Source: Verrucomicrobiia bacterium (lineage in GTDB: Bacteria; Verrucomicrobiota; Verrucomicrobiia; Limisphaerales; Pedosphaeraceae). From it: a DNA stretch of 64,000 nucleotides. The position numbers were made by a program, and so were the translations under genes. This document shows positions 25,970-37,576 of the stretch, piece after piece. Under the pieces are notes generated by a model. It did no database searches, was not told the origin of the DNA, and saw only the letters and a list, made by a program, of their open reading frames with translations. How positions within the stretch are numbered: the stretch's first letter is position 1; each line of letters begins with the position of its first letter. The DNA lies in contig DATAUW010000009.1 in assembly GCA_036268055.1 (NCBI GenBank), positions 1-64,000 of the forward strand. The letters run 5' to 3'.

Positions 25970-26827
25970 ATGAAGAAACTTTTTATTTTGATACTGATCG
26001 CCGCGGCGGTTGCCGGCGGCATTTATTATAACGAAACGCACCAACCCACGGCGATTGTACTGACCGGCATCGTCACCACCGATGAGACGATTGTAAGTTC
26101 GGAAATCCAGGGCCGCTTGCAACAACTTCTCGTCAAGGAAGGCGACGCCGTCACCAACGGCCAGTTGCTCGCGGTCATTCAGTCGCAGATGCAACAGGCG
26201 GACGTCGCCTATTACGCCAGCAGTGAACAGGAATTTGCGGCGCAGGTTGCTCAAGCCCAGGCCGACCTCGAAAACGCGAAGTTGACTTACGACCGCGAGG
26301 AGGGGTTGCACAAACAGGACGTCGAATCCCAGCAGGCTTACGACCAGGCGCGCACCGGTTATGCAGGAGCGAAAGCGCGCGTGGATGCCCTCGCCCGCGG
26401 CGTCGAAGCCGCCCGCGCGCAAAAACAAAAAGCGGACGTCCAACTCGGCCACACGCAAATTTTCGCGCCGATCACCGGCATCGTGGACACTCGCGCCGCC
26501 TTGCAAGGCGAAGTTGTCAATCCCGGGCAGGCGATTGTCACGCTGATTGATCAGGACAATTTTTGGGTCCGCGCCGACGTCGAAGAAACTTACGCCGACC
26601 GCATTCATCCGGGCGATAAATTGCCGGTGAGATTGCCTTCGGGTGTCGAGCGTGACGGCACGGTTTTCTATCGCAGCGCCGATGCCGATTACGCCACCCA
26701 GCGCGACGTCAGCCGCACCAAGCGCGACATCAAGACCTTTGAAATCCGCCTCCGCTGCGACAACCACGACCGCGCGCTGGCGCTCGGCATGACCGCCTAC
26801 GTCACCTTGCCCCTGGCCAAACCGTGA
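25970..26827 (+). CDS. HlyD-family periplasmic adaptor (membrane fusion protein) of an ABC exporter
   Basis: 285 residues with an N-terminal membrane anchor (MKKLFILILIAAAVAGGIYY), a lipoyl-like half (VSSEIQGRLQQLLVKEGDAVTNGQLLAVI), a coiled-coil hairpin of about 90 residues rich in Ala/Gln/Glu, then the second lipoyl half (FAPITGIVDTRAALQGEVVNPGQ) and a beta-barrel domain. It bridges an inner-membrane transporter to an outer-membrane duct; no outer-membrane component lies in the window. The ATG at 25970 is preferred to an upstream GTG-type start because the anchor begins there. Its stop overlaps the ABC gene start as GTGA. Confidence 0.88.
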   Translation: MKKLFILILIAAAVAGGIYYNETHQPTAIVLTGIVTTDETIVSSEIQGRLQQLLVKEGDAVTNGQLLAVIQSQMQQADVAYYASSEQEFAAQVAQAQADLENAKLTYDREEGLHKQDVESQQAYDQARTGYAGAKARVDALARGVEAARAQKQKADVQLGHTQIFAPITGIVDTRAALQGEVVNPGQAIVTLIDQDNFWVRADVEETYADRIHPGDKLPVRLPSGVERDGTVFYRSADADYATQRDVSRTKRDIKTFEIRLRCDNHDRALALGMTAYVTLPLAKP

Positions 26828-27819
26828 GCACCTTCGACATCGAAGTAAAAGATCTGGTGAAAAAATTCGGCGACTTCACCGCCGTGAGTGGACTGAATTT
26901 TAACGTCGCCCACGGCGAAGTCTTCGGACTGCTCGGTCCCAACGGCGCCGGCAAATCCACGCTCATCCGCATGCTCACCACGTTAGTGCCGCCGACCTCC
27001 GGCACGGCGTTGATCAATGGCTTCGACATCGCCCGGCAGGCGACCGACGTGCGCCAATCCATCGGCGTCATACCGCAGGCGATGACTTCCGACCTTGATT
27101 TGAGCGCGGTCGAAAACATGACCATCTTCGCCAAGCTCTACGGCATCCCGCGCGAAAAACGCAACGCGACGATCAAACAACTCCTCAAGGAAGTGGACCT
27201 CGAAAAGTGGGCCGACAAACCGGTGAAGAACTTTTCCGGCGGCATGCGGCGGCGTCTTGAAATCGCCCGCGGTCTCGTGCACGAGCCGAAAATATTCTTT
27301 CTCGACGAACCGACCACCGGCCTCGATCCCGTCTCGCGCGTCGCCGTGTGGGAGATGCTGGTTCGGCTCAAGCGCGAGCGCGACTTGACGATTCTCGTGA
27401 CCACGCATTACATGGATGAGGCGGACAAACTCTGCGACCGCATCGCCATCGTGGATCACGGAAAACTCGTTGCGCTCGATTCGCCGTTGCGATTGAAAGC
27501 TTCCATTCCCGGCAAAAATATTCTCGAAGTCAGTTTTGGCCATGTGCCCGAACATTGGACGGAAACTTTGAAAACCTTGCCGGAAGTCGCCGAAGTGAAA
27601 GCCGATCAAAATATTTTCCGCATCGCATCGCATAACGGCCCGCGAACCACGATCGCGTTGATGGAAGCTTCGCGCGATGCGAATGCTCCCATCACGTCGC
27701 TATCCGTCCAGAGCACCACGCTCGACGATGTTTTTGTGCACTACACGGGCCATCAACTTCGCGACTCGTTGCAGGCGGCCACCGCGGCCAACAGTCCGTT
27801 CCTCATGCAACGCGGATAA
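26824..27819 (+). CDS. ABC transporter ATP-binding protein, DrrA/YhhF type
   Basis: 331-residue cytosolic ATPase of an ABC-2 exporter. Walker A is GPNGAGKST, the signature is FSGGMRRRLEIA, Walker B is IFFLDEPTTGLDP and the H-loop is TTHYMDEADKLCD. The C-terminal part with STTLDDVFVHYTG is typical of the DrrA group that works with one permease. It starts at a GTG overlapping the HlyD stop, and the permease start follows four bases after its stop. The set (HlyD, ATPase, permease) is likely a drug, lipid or polyketide exporter; the substrate is unknown. Confidence 0.92.
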   Translation: MSTFDIEVKDLVKKFGDFTAVSGLNFNVAHGEVFGLLGPNGAGKSTLIRMLTTLVPPTSGTALINGFDIARQATDVRQSIGVIPQAMTSDLDLSAVENMTIFAKLYGIPREKRNATIKQLLKEVDLEKWADKPVKNFSGGMRRRLEIARGLVHEPKIFFLDEPTTGLDPVSRVAVWEMLVRLKRERDLTILVTTHYMDEADKLCDRIAIVDHGKLVALDSPLRLKASIPGKNILEVSFGHVPEHWTETLKTLPEVAEVKADQNIFRIASHNGPRTTIALMEASRDANAPITSLSVQSTTLDDVFVHYTGHQLRDSLQAATAANSPFLMQRG

Positions 27820-27823
27820 TTTT

Positions 27824-28936
27824 ATGCATCGAGTTTGGGCCATGATTGAACGAGATTTGCGGCGCTTCCGGCGCAGCCCGGTTCTCGTCGTGGTGTCCAT
27901 CATCATGCCGCTCGTGCAACTCGTCGTGCTCGGTTATGCGTTCGGCGGAAAAATAAAAAATCTCCACGTTGGCGTCGTTGACCAGGATCACGGTGTGCCC
28001 GCGATCAAGCTCAAGGAAATGTTCCAGGCCATCTCCGTCAACGCGCGCACGTTTGACCCCGTTCCTTACGCCGACCTGGCGAGTGCCATGTTTGATTTGC
28101 GCAACGGCAAAATCAACGGCGTGCTGGATATACCGCCGCTGTTTTCCCGCAAGCTTCTCGCCGGCGCGAATCCGCGGATTGCGCTCGCAGAAGATAACAC
28201 CGATCAATTTTCCGCCTCCGCCTTGGAAGGAAGTTTTTCCTCGATGCTCGGCACGTACAATGCGCCGCGCGTTCCCGGACGCACGAGCGGCGCGGCGACC
28301 CTTTCCGTCGTCGAAGTCTATCCTTACGTGCCCTACATCCAATACCTGCTGCCGGGCACGATCGTGCTTGCGATTTTTGTGTCAGCGATGATCGGCGGCG
28401 GAATTATTTTCATTGATGACAAAGCGCGAGGCTTGCACGAAGGCTACCTCGTCACGCCGATTCGTAAATTTGAATTGATCCTCGGCTTCACCCTCTCCGG
28501 CGCGGCCAAGGCGATCATCGCCGGGTTGGTGCTGATCACCGTTGGCTCGATCATCGCCGGAATTCCCGATCCCTTGAATCCATTGCGGATGGCGCGAATG
28601 TTTTTGCTGGTGATGGCGACCTCCATGGCGCTTATCAGCATGATGTTTCTCATCATGGTTCGCATCAGCGATCCGCTCGTGCCGCGCGCGATATTCGGCA
28701 TGCTCAATACCGTGTTGTATTTTCCGAGCGGTGCCGTTTATCCCGCCGAATCCTTTCCGGCCTGGATGAAAGTCATTTCCGTGGTGGACCCTTTTACCTA
28801 CGCGGTGCACGGCTTCAAAGAACTCGTGCTCAAAAACACCGACCTCATGGCCATCCGTTACGACCTCGCGTTTCTCGTCGGCTTCACGATGCTAACCATG
28901 GCCTTGGCGACGCTGCTTTTTAAGAGAACATTGTGA
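27824..28936 (+). CDS. ABC-2 type transporter permease
   Basis: 370-residue membrane subunit. It begins MHRVWAMIERDLRRFRRSP, the amphipathic start of ABC-2 permeases, followed by a first helix, a large extracytoplasmic domain (about 60-180), and five C-terminal helices with the family block LHEGYLVTPIRKFELILGF and YFPSGAVYPAESFPAWM. The ATG at 27824 is preferred; a frame extension upstream lies over the ATPase gene. With a large periplasmic domain and a HlyD partner it resembles YhhJ/YbhS-type systems. Confidence 0.9.
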   Translation: MHRVWAMIERDLRRFRRSPVLVVVSIIMPLVQLVVLGYAFGGKIKNLHVGVVDQDHGVPAIKLKEMFQAISVNARTFDPVPYADLASAMFDLRNGKINGVLDIPPLFSRKLLAGANPRIALAEDNTDQFSASALEGSFSSMLGTYNAPRVPGRTSGAATLSVVEVYPYVPYIQYLLPGTIVLAIFVSAMIGGGIIFIDDKARGLHEGYLVTPIRKFELILGFTLSGAAKAIIAGLVLITVGSIIAGIPDPLNPLRMARMFLLVMATSMALISMMFLIMVRISDPLVPRAIFGMLNTVLYFPSGAVYPAESFPAWMKVISVVDPFTYAVHGFKELVLKNTDLMAIRYDLAFLVGFTMLTMALATLLFKRTL

Positions 28937-28974
28937 CGGAAGTCGCGATATCTACTGTGCGGCATCAAGAAGAT

Positions 28975-29205
28975 TCACGCTGCACTCAACTCACGCGCGT
29001 GAGGGATGTCGTTTGTTTGAAGGGGACGAACTTGGTCGCGTTCTAAAGTAAGCAGCGCAACCGTATGCCCGCCATAAGCGACAAATTCCACTTCAAAAGC
29101 TAATCCCTGGCGATAAACTAGCACAACCGCACCCACGTCACCGCGAGTCAGCCTGTAATTAGGCAAATCGCAGGTCAAAGCCACTGCGTCTAATTCTTTA
29201 ATCAT
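28975..29205 (-). CDS. DUF4926 domain protein
   Basis: 76-residue protein that matches the DUF4926 pattern: IKELDAVALTCDLP near the start, GDVGAVVLVY, and YEVEF-like FEVEFVAYGGHTVALLTL with conserved spacing. The fold is probably a small beta-barrel. DUF4926 genes are often single or lie next to small toxin-like genes; no partner is seen here. It is convergent with the exporter permease, 38 bases away. Function unknown. Confidence 0.8.
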   Translation of the reverse strand: MIKELDAVALTCDLPNYRLTRGDVGAVVLVYRQGLAFEVEFVAYGGHTVALLTLERDQVRPLQTNDIPHARELSAA

Positions 29206-29433
29206 GCTCGTAGTCTCGTAGATAAGATATTCCTTTGAACGAAGGCATTTAACACATTGGTTCTAAATTCAGACACCTCGCGCGCATCTCAATTTCTGCT
29301 CCTAACGAAACGTGCAGAGCAAAAAGTCTTACCGTGCCGCTTTTCCAAAACCTGGCCATTGTCGAAACTGATTCTATAAACATGACGCGTCTGCCGGAGC
29401 TTTAGAGGAACAGACAAGTGCGTTTTATGGTTC

Positions 29434-29505
29434 CAAGCTCCGTTAGGAGCGCCATGTTTATAATATTATTTACGTTAATCTCCCAAGCTCCAGAGGAGCG
29501 GCATC
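29434..29505. repeat. Two imperfect copies of a short hairpin repeat
   Basis: Units CCAAGCTCC-GTTA-GGAGCG (from 29433) and CCAAGCTCC-AGA-GGAGCG (from 29483) share the CCAAGCTCC/GGAGCG arms and are 50 bases apart. A diverged third unit (GGAGCTTTAGAGGAAC) is near 29396. The arrangement of short GTCCC or GCTCC stems with an AAG lead is like that at 19400-19479, so both may belong to one dispersed family. Confidence 0.65.
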
Positions 29506-29880
29506 TACCGAAATGTGCCCTTTCGAACTTGTAAGAAACTCAGTTGCGCTTAATCAGATTCACGTAAATCAATTACCGAGCGTTTAAAGATACCGCACAC
29601 GAGGTTGACTTTTCACGCCTTCTGAAGAACATTTACCGGCAAGGAAGCGCGGGCGCAACTCAGGCGTTCGCAAGGCCACCTTCGCACGACATTCAAGTCG
29701 CATTTGATTACTCGTTCCGTGTGATTTTGCCGACTTGAAGTCAGCGTTGATTTTACGGCCAAAGCCCCTTGAGAAATCCTGTTTCAGGACAACGCCCAAA
29801 AAACCCAATATGTCTGGTAGAGTCAAGTTAAAACCCCCAACTAATGGTGTTTTCTCGCTCAAAAAAACGACAAATAATCG

Positions 29881-29909
29881 TTGTGTTTAAGTGCGTTTTT
29901 TCCTATTGT
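29881..29909 (+). promoter_or_regulatory. Candidate gyrB promoter
   Basis: TTGTGT (29881-29886), a 17-base spacer, then TATTGT (29904-29909). The predicted start near 29916 gives a leader of about 44 bases. The -10 hexamer is identical to that of the clc promoter. The -35 match is weak. Confidence 0.35.
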
Positions 29910-29924
29910 TTGAGCATCAATTTT

Positions 29925-32499
<2,575 letters not shown>

Positions 32500-32500
<1 letters not shown>

Positions 32501-33078
32501 TGCCGACCCTGCATGTCATTGCCGGACCCAACGGAGTCGGAAAAACGACCTTCGCGGACCGGCATTTGCCGCAGACCATACGGGAACTGGAATTTGTGAA
32601 TGCTGATTTAATAGCGCGTGGATTGTCGCCTTACGATCCCGACTCCGTTTCGATGGAGGCGGGGCGCATCGCACTGTTGCGCATACGCCATTTGATCGCG
32701 GAACGCCGTTCCTTTACGTGGGAAACGACGATGAGTGGCAGGAGTGCTGTGACGTGGTTGCAAGCCGCGCGAAAATCGGGTTACGAATTAAAATGTTATT
32801 TTCTTTGGGTGCGCGATATTCAGACCACTCTGGATCGAATTCAGCAAAGAGTTTCGGAAGGCGGGCACAATATTGAACCGAGCGTTTCCAAGCGCCGCTT
32901 TTATAAGACCATTCAAAATTTCTTTGCGATCTACCGCCCATTATTTGATGCGTGGAAACTGATTCAGATCGAGAACACCGGCACTCGTCTGCTTGCGGTT
33001 GGCAAGAACGGTCGAGAAGCTATCCGTGATCAAAAATCCTTCGACAAAATCGCTTTAGAGGCAGGCTTGGATTTATGA
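32500..33078 (+). CDS. Zeta-toxin-like P-loop kinase
   Basis: 192-residue protein of the zeta-toxin / small AAA kinase group. It opens with Walker A IAGPNGVGKTTF (Gly9-Thr16), then FVNADLIARGLSP, WETTMSGRSAVTWLQAARKSGY and a Walker-B-like region, patterns seen in zeta-type kinases that phosphorylate UDP-GlcNAc. The basic stretch RRFYKTIQNFFAIYRPLFDAW is the usual lid part. The ATG overlaps the gyrB stop, and its own stop overlaps the next gene's ATG. In classical epsilon/zeta pairs the antitoxin comes first, so toxicity here is unproven; many chromosomal relatives have no known role. Confidence 0.82.
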
Positions 33079-33371
33079 AAAAGGAATTTGAACTATTCGA
33101 TGAATCCACAATGGATGTGGAAGACCTTCAAGTGGAGCGCGACGCCCAACTTGCCGGGGTTGATGCCATTCGCCGCGCGCGCCGTTTTGGCACGTTCTAT
33201 GTCATTTGTGAAGACGACAAGACAAAAAAGATTCCTCCTGACCAAACGGTTCCCTACGAAGAAAACCTCCTCGCCAGCGCCGCCCGGCTTGACCGCCGCA
33301 TCGCTGAACTCCAGCAATCACAATCATCCGCTGCCGCCTTGAACGACCGTCCGCTGACCAACAATAGTTAA
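33075..33371 (+). CDS. Small acidic protein, possible partner of the zeta-like kinase
   Basis: 98 residues beginning MKKEFELFDES, acidic in the first 25 residues, with a mid block RRARRFGTFYVICEDD and a helical Gln/Ser-rich C-terminus. It starts inside the kinase stop (ATGA) and ends seven bases before the gyrA ATG. I recognise no named family. The overlap suggests that it and the kinase are made in matched amounts, which is compatible with an antitoxin or an accessory role, but nothing in the sequence proves this. Confidence 0.72.
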   Translation: MKKEFELFDESTMDVEDLQVERDAQLAGVDAIRRARRFGTFYVICEDDKTKKIPPDQTVPYEENLLASAARLDRRIAELQQSQSSAAALNDRPLTNNS

Positions 33372-33378
33372 TATTCCC

Positions 33379-36048
33379 ATGGCTGATTCCAATAATCCCA
33401 ACGACCCGCAAAATCCTGATCAACGTCCTCCAGGCGCGACTCCGCTATTCGCCGCCAACGAAAAAGTCGCGAAAATCAACGTCGCCGACGAAATCAAAAA
33501 TTCGTTCCTCGACTATTCGATGTCCGTGATCATCTCGCGCGCTTTGCCCGACGTGCGCGACGGTTTGAAGCCTTCACAGCGGCGCATTCTTTTTGCGATG
33601 CACGACCTTTCGCTTTTTCCGAATCGCCAGCATCGTAAGTGCGCGAAAATTTGCGGCGATACCAGCGGTAATTACCATCCTCACGGCGAAGCGGTGATCT
33701 ATCCGACCCTGGTACACATGGCGCAACCGTGGGCCATGCGCGAGCGGCTTATTGATGGCCAGGGAAATTTCGGTTCCGTCGAAGGCGACCCGCCCGCCGC
33801 CATGCGTTATACCGAAGCCCGCATGACCCATCTCGGCGCCGCCCTGATGGAAGACATGGACAAAGACACCGTTGATTTCGTCGCCAACTATGACGAGACA
33901 CGCACGGAGCCCACCGTTTTTCCCGCCGCGTTTCCAAACCTGCTCATCAATGGCGGCACCGGCATCGCCGTCGGCATGGCCACCAACATGGCGCCGCACA
34001 ATCTCGGCGAAGTCGTGGACGGCATTTGCGCGCAAATTGATAATCCGAACATCACGCTTCCGCAGTTGATGAAATTTATCAAGGGGCCGGACTTCCCGAC
34101 CGGTTGCACCATCTGTGGCCTTGAGCCGATCAAAAAATATTTCGAAGACGGTCGTGGCAGCGTCAAGGTTCGCGGCAAAGTGGGCGTCGAACAATTAAAA
34201 GGCGGGCGCGAACAAATCATCATCACCGAAATTCCTTATAACGTAAACCGCGCGATCCTCGTCGAACGCATCGCCGAACTGGTCAACGAAAAGACCATCA
34301 CCGACATCACCGCCATTCGCGACGAGTCGGATGAAAACACGCGCGTGGTGATCGAGTTGAAGCGCGACGCCATCGCCAAGGTGGTTATCAACAATCTCTA
34401 TCAATTCACCGCGCTCGAATCCAGTTTCGCCGTCAATGCGCTCGCCATTGATCATGGCCGTCCCAAGACCCTTGGCCTCAAAGCCATTATCAGTTGTTAC
34501 ATCGAGCATCGCCGCGAAGTTGTGCTTCGCCGCACGCGCTTCGAGTTGCGCAAGGCTGAGGACCGCGCCGAAACGCTCGAAGGCTATCTCATCGCGCTCG
34601 CGAACATGGATGAATTCATCCGCATCATCCGCGGTTCGGCGAATCGTGAGGAAGCGCGCGTGAAACTGCTCGCGTTCGAATTTACCCGCGCGCAAGTGGA
34701 ACAACTCGGCATTCTTATCCGCAGCGAAGCCCGGCTGACTGGCGGGCGTTATGCCTTCAGCGAAGCCCAGGCCAATTCCATTTTGGAACTTCGTCTCTAT
34801 CAGTTGACCGGTTTGGAAATTGACAAGGTTCGCGCCGAATATGGACAGCTTATCGAGCGCATCAAGGACCTGCTCGATATTCTCGCCAAGGAATCGCGCG
34901 TGCTCGCGATCATCAAGGCCGAACTTCAAACCATCAAAGATAAATACGCCTCGCCGCGCCTGACCGATCTTGTTCCCGATGAAGGTGAAATCGCCATCGA
35001 GGATTTGATCGCGAACGAAGGCGTCATCATCACCATCACGCACAGCGGGCTTATCAAGCGCACCAATGTCAGTTCGTATCGCGCGCAACGGCGCGGGGGC
35101 AGGGGAGTGATCGGCATGACTACTCGCGAAGGTTCGGCGGGCGAGGGTGAGGCGGATGATTTCATCGAGCATCTTTTCACCGCCAGCACGCACGATTACC
35201 TGATGTTTTTCACGAACACCGGGCGCGTCTATGTCGAGCGCGTGCATGAGATTCCCGACATGGGCCGCGCCGCGAAAGGCCGCAGCATTGCCAACCTGCT
35301 CGAATTGAAGGCCGACGAAAAAGTTGCCGCGCTCATCCGAGTTATCTCCCGCACCGGCCCGAACAAGGAAGACGTCACCTGGCAGCAACCAGAGTTCCTA
35401 TTTTTTGCGACGCAACAGGGAACCGTCAAGAAAACCGCGCTCGGAGAATTCAGCAACATGCGCAAGGGCGGCATCATCGCCATCGGCATTGACCCGGGTG
35501 ACGCGCTGATCGCCGTCAAGCTCACCAGTGGCAATAACGAAGTTGTTCTCATCACGCGCGAAGGCCAAAGCATCCGCTTCTCTGAAGCAGACGTTCGCTC
35601 GATGGGCCGTCCCGCTGCCGGCGTTCGCGGAATCACGCTGGAAAAAACCGACGCCTTGGTGGCGCTGGAAGTGGTCGTGCCGAATGCCACCTTGCTTGTG
35701 GCCGGTGGCAACGGCGTCGGCAAACGCACCGACTTCGGTGAATATCGCGTTCAATCGCGCGGCGGCAAGGGCATCATCACCATGAAAACCACCGACAAAA
35801 CGGGCGGCGTCGTCGGCGCGCTCACGGTACAGGATTCCGACGAGATCATGCTGATCACCGTCGGCGGACAGATGGTGCGCATCCCGGTCGCGGGCATCCG
35901 TGAAGCGGGCCGCAATACCCAGGGCGTAAAATTGATCAATCTCGATGCGAACGACAAACTCCAGGCGATCGCGCCCGTGATCAACGAGGAAAAAGAGGTC
36001 GCGGACAATGGCGAGCCCGGCGAACCGACTCCGCCACCGGCTGGTTGA
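33379..36048 (+). CDS. gyrA: DNA gyrase subunit A
   Basis: Breakage-reunion subunit of gyrase. In 889 residues it has the winged-helix and tower domains with catalytic tyrosine in AAMRYTEARM (Tyr144), and a C-terminal beta-pinwheel opened by the GyrA box QRRGGRG (about residue 570), which identifies it as GyrA and not ParC. The quinolone pocket reads HPHGEAVIYPT: at the positions of E. coli Ser83 and Asp87 it has Ala105 and Pro109. A Glu/Pro-rich tail ends the protein. It follows the kinase pair by seven bases. A strong hairpin after its stop ends the transcript. Confidence 0.96.
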   Translation: MADSNNPNDPQNPDQRPPGATPLFAANEKVAKINVADEIKNSFLDYSMSVIISRALPDVRDGLKPSQRRILFAMHDLSLFPNRQHRKCAKICGDTSGNYHPHGEAVIYPTLVHMAQPWAMRERLIDGQGNFGSVEGDPPAAMRYTEARMTHLGAALMEDMDKDTVDFVANYDETRTEPTVFPAAFPNLLINGGTGIAVGMATNMAPHNLGEVVDGICAQIDNPNITLPQLMKFIKGPDFPTGCTICGLEPIKKYFEDGRGSVKVRGKVGVEQLKGGREQIIITEIPYNVNRAILVERIAELVNEKTITDITAIRDESDENTRVVIELKRDAIAKVVINNLYQFTALESSFAVNALAIDHGRPKTLGLKAIISCYIEHRREVVLRRTRFELRKAEDRAETLEGYLIALANMDEFIRIIRGSANREEARVKLLAFEFTRAQVEQLGILIRSEARLTGGRYAFSEAQANSILELRLYQLTGLEIDKVRAEYGQLIERIKDLLDILAKESRVLAIIKAELQTIKDKYASPRLTDLVPDEGEIAIEDLIANEGVIITITHSGLIKRTNVSSYRAQRRGGRGVIGMTTREGSAGEGEADDFIEHLFTASTHDYLMFFTNTGRVYVERVHEIPDMGRAAKGRSIANLLELKADEKVAALIRVISRTGPNKEDVTWQQPEFLFFATQQGTVKKTALGEFSNMRKGGIIAIGIDPGDALIAVKLTSGNNEVVLITREGQSIRFSEADVRSMGRPAAGVRGITLEKTDALVALEVVVPNATLLVAGGNGVGKRTDFGEYRVQSRGGKGIITMKTTDKTGGVVGALTVQDSDEIMLITVGGQMVRIPVAGIREAGRNTQGVKLINLDANDKLQAIAPVINEEKEVADNGEPGEPTPPPAG

Positions 36049-36084
36049 TCCGCCGGATTATTTTGCTCCGCAATTTTAAATCAC

Positions 36085-36118
36085 AAACGCGCGGCTGCTT
36101 AAAACAGCCGCGCGTTTT
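36085..36118. terminator. Bidirectional intrinsic terminator between gyrA and the PagL-like gene
   Basis: Perfect 13-base-pair stem (36085-36097 with 36105-36117), arms AAACGCGCGGCTG and CAGCCGCGCGTTT, loop CTTAAAA. The A/T ends supply a short U run in either direction. It sits between two convergent genes. Confidence 0.9.
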
Positions 36119-36132
36119 GTTTACGCAATCGC

Positions 36133-36753
36133 TTAAAAGAAAAAAGAGACGCCCACTGCCGGGCCGGTTGCATTCACGCCGATATTACGGTCCCACAAGT
36201 CCGCGTTGGAAATATGTTGAAAGCGGTATTCGGCATTCAACGCGCAGCGCGGCGCGATGAAGTAATGAAAACCGAGCGCGGCATCCAGGTTGAAATTAAA
36301 ATCCTTGCCGTCGTAATTGTGCGGAATATCGAGCGTCGTGCCGCCGCCACCGAGTTCGAGATACGGAACGAACTTCCAGTCTTGCGGGACGAAATTATAG
36401 CGGAACCAAAGTGTCGCGCCCGCGATATAACTTCCCGGCCCCTGATGAATCGTGGCTCCAAAAATTTCCGGCACCAATTCAAAGCTGCCGCGAAAAAAAC
36501 TGTCGCCCTTGGGTTCCGTGACCATGAAGCCGGCCTCCGCGTAACCCATCGCGTAATCGAGGTTCGGCCGGTTCGAGCCGCGAATCACGTTCGCGTAAAA
36601 ACTCGCGCCGCCCAAAGTGAATTCATGCCAGCCAAAACGAAAATTATCGTCAACGGAGTAAGTGGAAGACGAGTCCGCCTGGGCGAACAATGGCGCCGCC
36701 GCAGCCGCCATCACCAATAATTTCAAGCTATAGTTTTTTACAGTCCGTTTCAT
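36133..36753 (-). CDS. Acyloxyacyl hydrolase / lipid A deacylase, PagL-like outer-membrane protein
   Basis: 206-residue predicted beta-barrel with a signal peptide (cleavage after about AAAAAPLFAQA, residue 26). The late motif YRFQHISNADLWDRNIGVN contains the His-Ser pair of PagL-type enzymes, which remove the 3-O-linked acyl chain of lipid A in the outer membrane. Alternating aromatic strands and a C-terminal FFF are typical of outer-membrane barrels. It is convergent with gyrA across the terminator. Lipid A of this organism is not known, so the substrate is inferred. Confidence 0.82.
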   Translation of the reverse strand: MKRTVKNYSLKLLVMAAAAAPLFAQADSSSTYSVDDNFRFGWHEFTLGGASFYANVIRGSNRPNLDYAMGYAEAGFMVTEPKGDSFFRGSFELVPEIFGATIHQGPGSYIAGATLWFRYNFVPQDWKFVPYLELGGGGTTLDIPHNYDGKDFNFNLDAALGFHYFIAPRCALNAEYRFQHISNADLWDRNIGVNATGPAVGVSFFF

Positions 36754-36885
36754 GTGCGCAAATTATATTTATCCAATTTTGTGGAGCTAGAAAAAAATGT
36801 CTGCCTAACGTCTCCGACATTAAAGCCTTACGAATTCCCGGAACAAAGTGAAAGTGTGCCGCCAATTTGAAATTTGTCAAATGCG

Positions 36886-37536
36886 TCACGGCGAAAGCCG
36901 TTCGATCAGCCAGGCTTGGCCGGGTTGGCGAACGTAACAAAAGCGATCATGCAGGCGGTTTGGACGTCCCTGCCAAAATTCAACCCGCGTTGGCGTTACG
37001 CAAAAACCACCCCAATACGGTGGCAGCGGCACGGTCTCACCGGGATATTTGGCCTCGAGTTCCGCAAGTTTTTTCTCGAGCGCAGCCCGGTCGGCAACCG
37101 CCTCGCTCTGATGCGAAACCCACGCGGACAGGCGGCTGCCCTTGGGGCGGCTGTTGAAATAATGCTCCGACTCCTCCCGCGAAACTTTGCTCACCGTGCC
37201 GGCGATGCACACCTGACGTTCCAGTTGCGGCCAAAAAAAAGTGAGCGCGGCATTTGGATTCGCATCCAGCTCGCGGCCCTTGCGGCTGTCGTAATTCGTG
37301 TAGAAAATGAATCCCCGCGCATCGGTATTTTTTAGCAGCACGATCCGCGACGAGGGACGTCCGTCCGCATCGGCGGTGGCGAGCGTCATGGCATTCGGTT
37401 CAGGAACGGCGGAAGCCACCGCCTGTTGAAACCATCTTGAAAATTGCGCAATGGGATCGGCGTCGAGGTCGGCACGACGCAAGCCCGCGAGCGTATATTC
37501 GCGGCGGTAGTCGGCTAAAGGCTTTTCTCCTGACAT
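36886..37536 (-). CDS. pdxH: Pyridoxine/pyridoxamine 5'-phosphate oxidase
   Basis: FMN-dependent last step of pyridoxal 5'-phosphate synthesis. 216 residues covering the whole family: start YRREYTLAGLRRADLDADPIAQF, substrate and FMN blocks RIVLLKNTDARGFIFYTNY and FFWPQLERQV, and the C-terminal end DRFCYVRQPGQAWLIERLSP. It is a single gene with about 130 non-coding bases on the upstream side of the pagL-like gene and 40 bases after the GH20 gene. Confidence 0.93.
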   Translation of the reverse strand: MSGEKPLADYRREYTLAGLRRADLDADPIAQFSRWFQQAVASAVPEPNAMTLATADADGRPSSRIVLLKNTDARGFIFYTNYDSRKGRELDANPNAALTFFWPQLERQVCIAGTVSKVSREESEHYFNSRPKGSRLSAWVSHQSEAVADRAALEKKLAELEAKYPGETVPLPPYWGGFCVTPTRVEFWQGRPNRLHDRFCYVRQPGQAWLIERLSP

Positions 37537-37576
37537 ATTTTAATAAGCGAATTATGGCGCCGATCTGAATCAAAAA

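Noticed and set aside
25841-26767. Upstream extension of the fucosidase frame
   Set aside because: It is antisense to the HlyD gene, has no family sequence, and a signal peptide begins at the ATG at 25840.
29584-29862. 92-codon minus-strand frame before gyrB
   Set aside because: No family, no coding-like composition, and it lies in an AT-rich repeat-bearing gap.
34195-35388. 397-codon frame opposite gyrA
   Set aside because: Same reason: antisense shadow of a certain gene.
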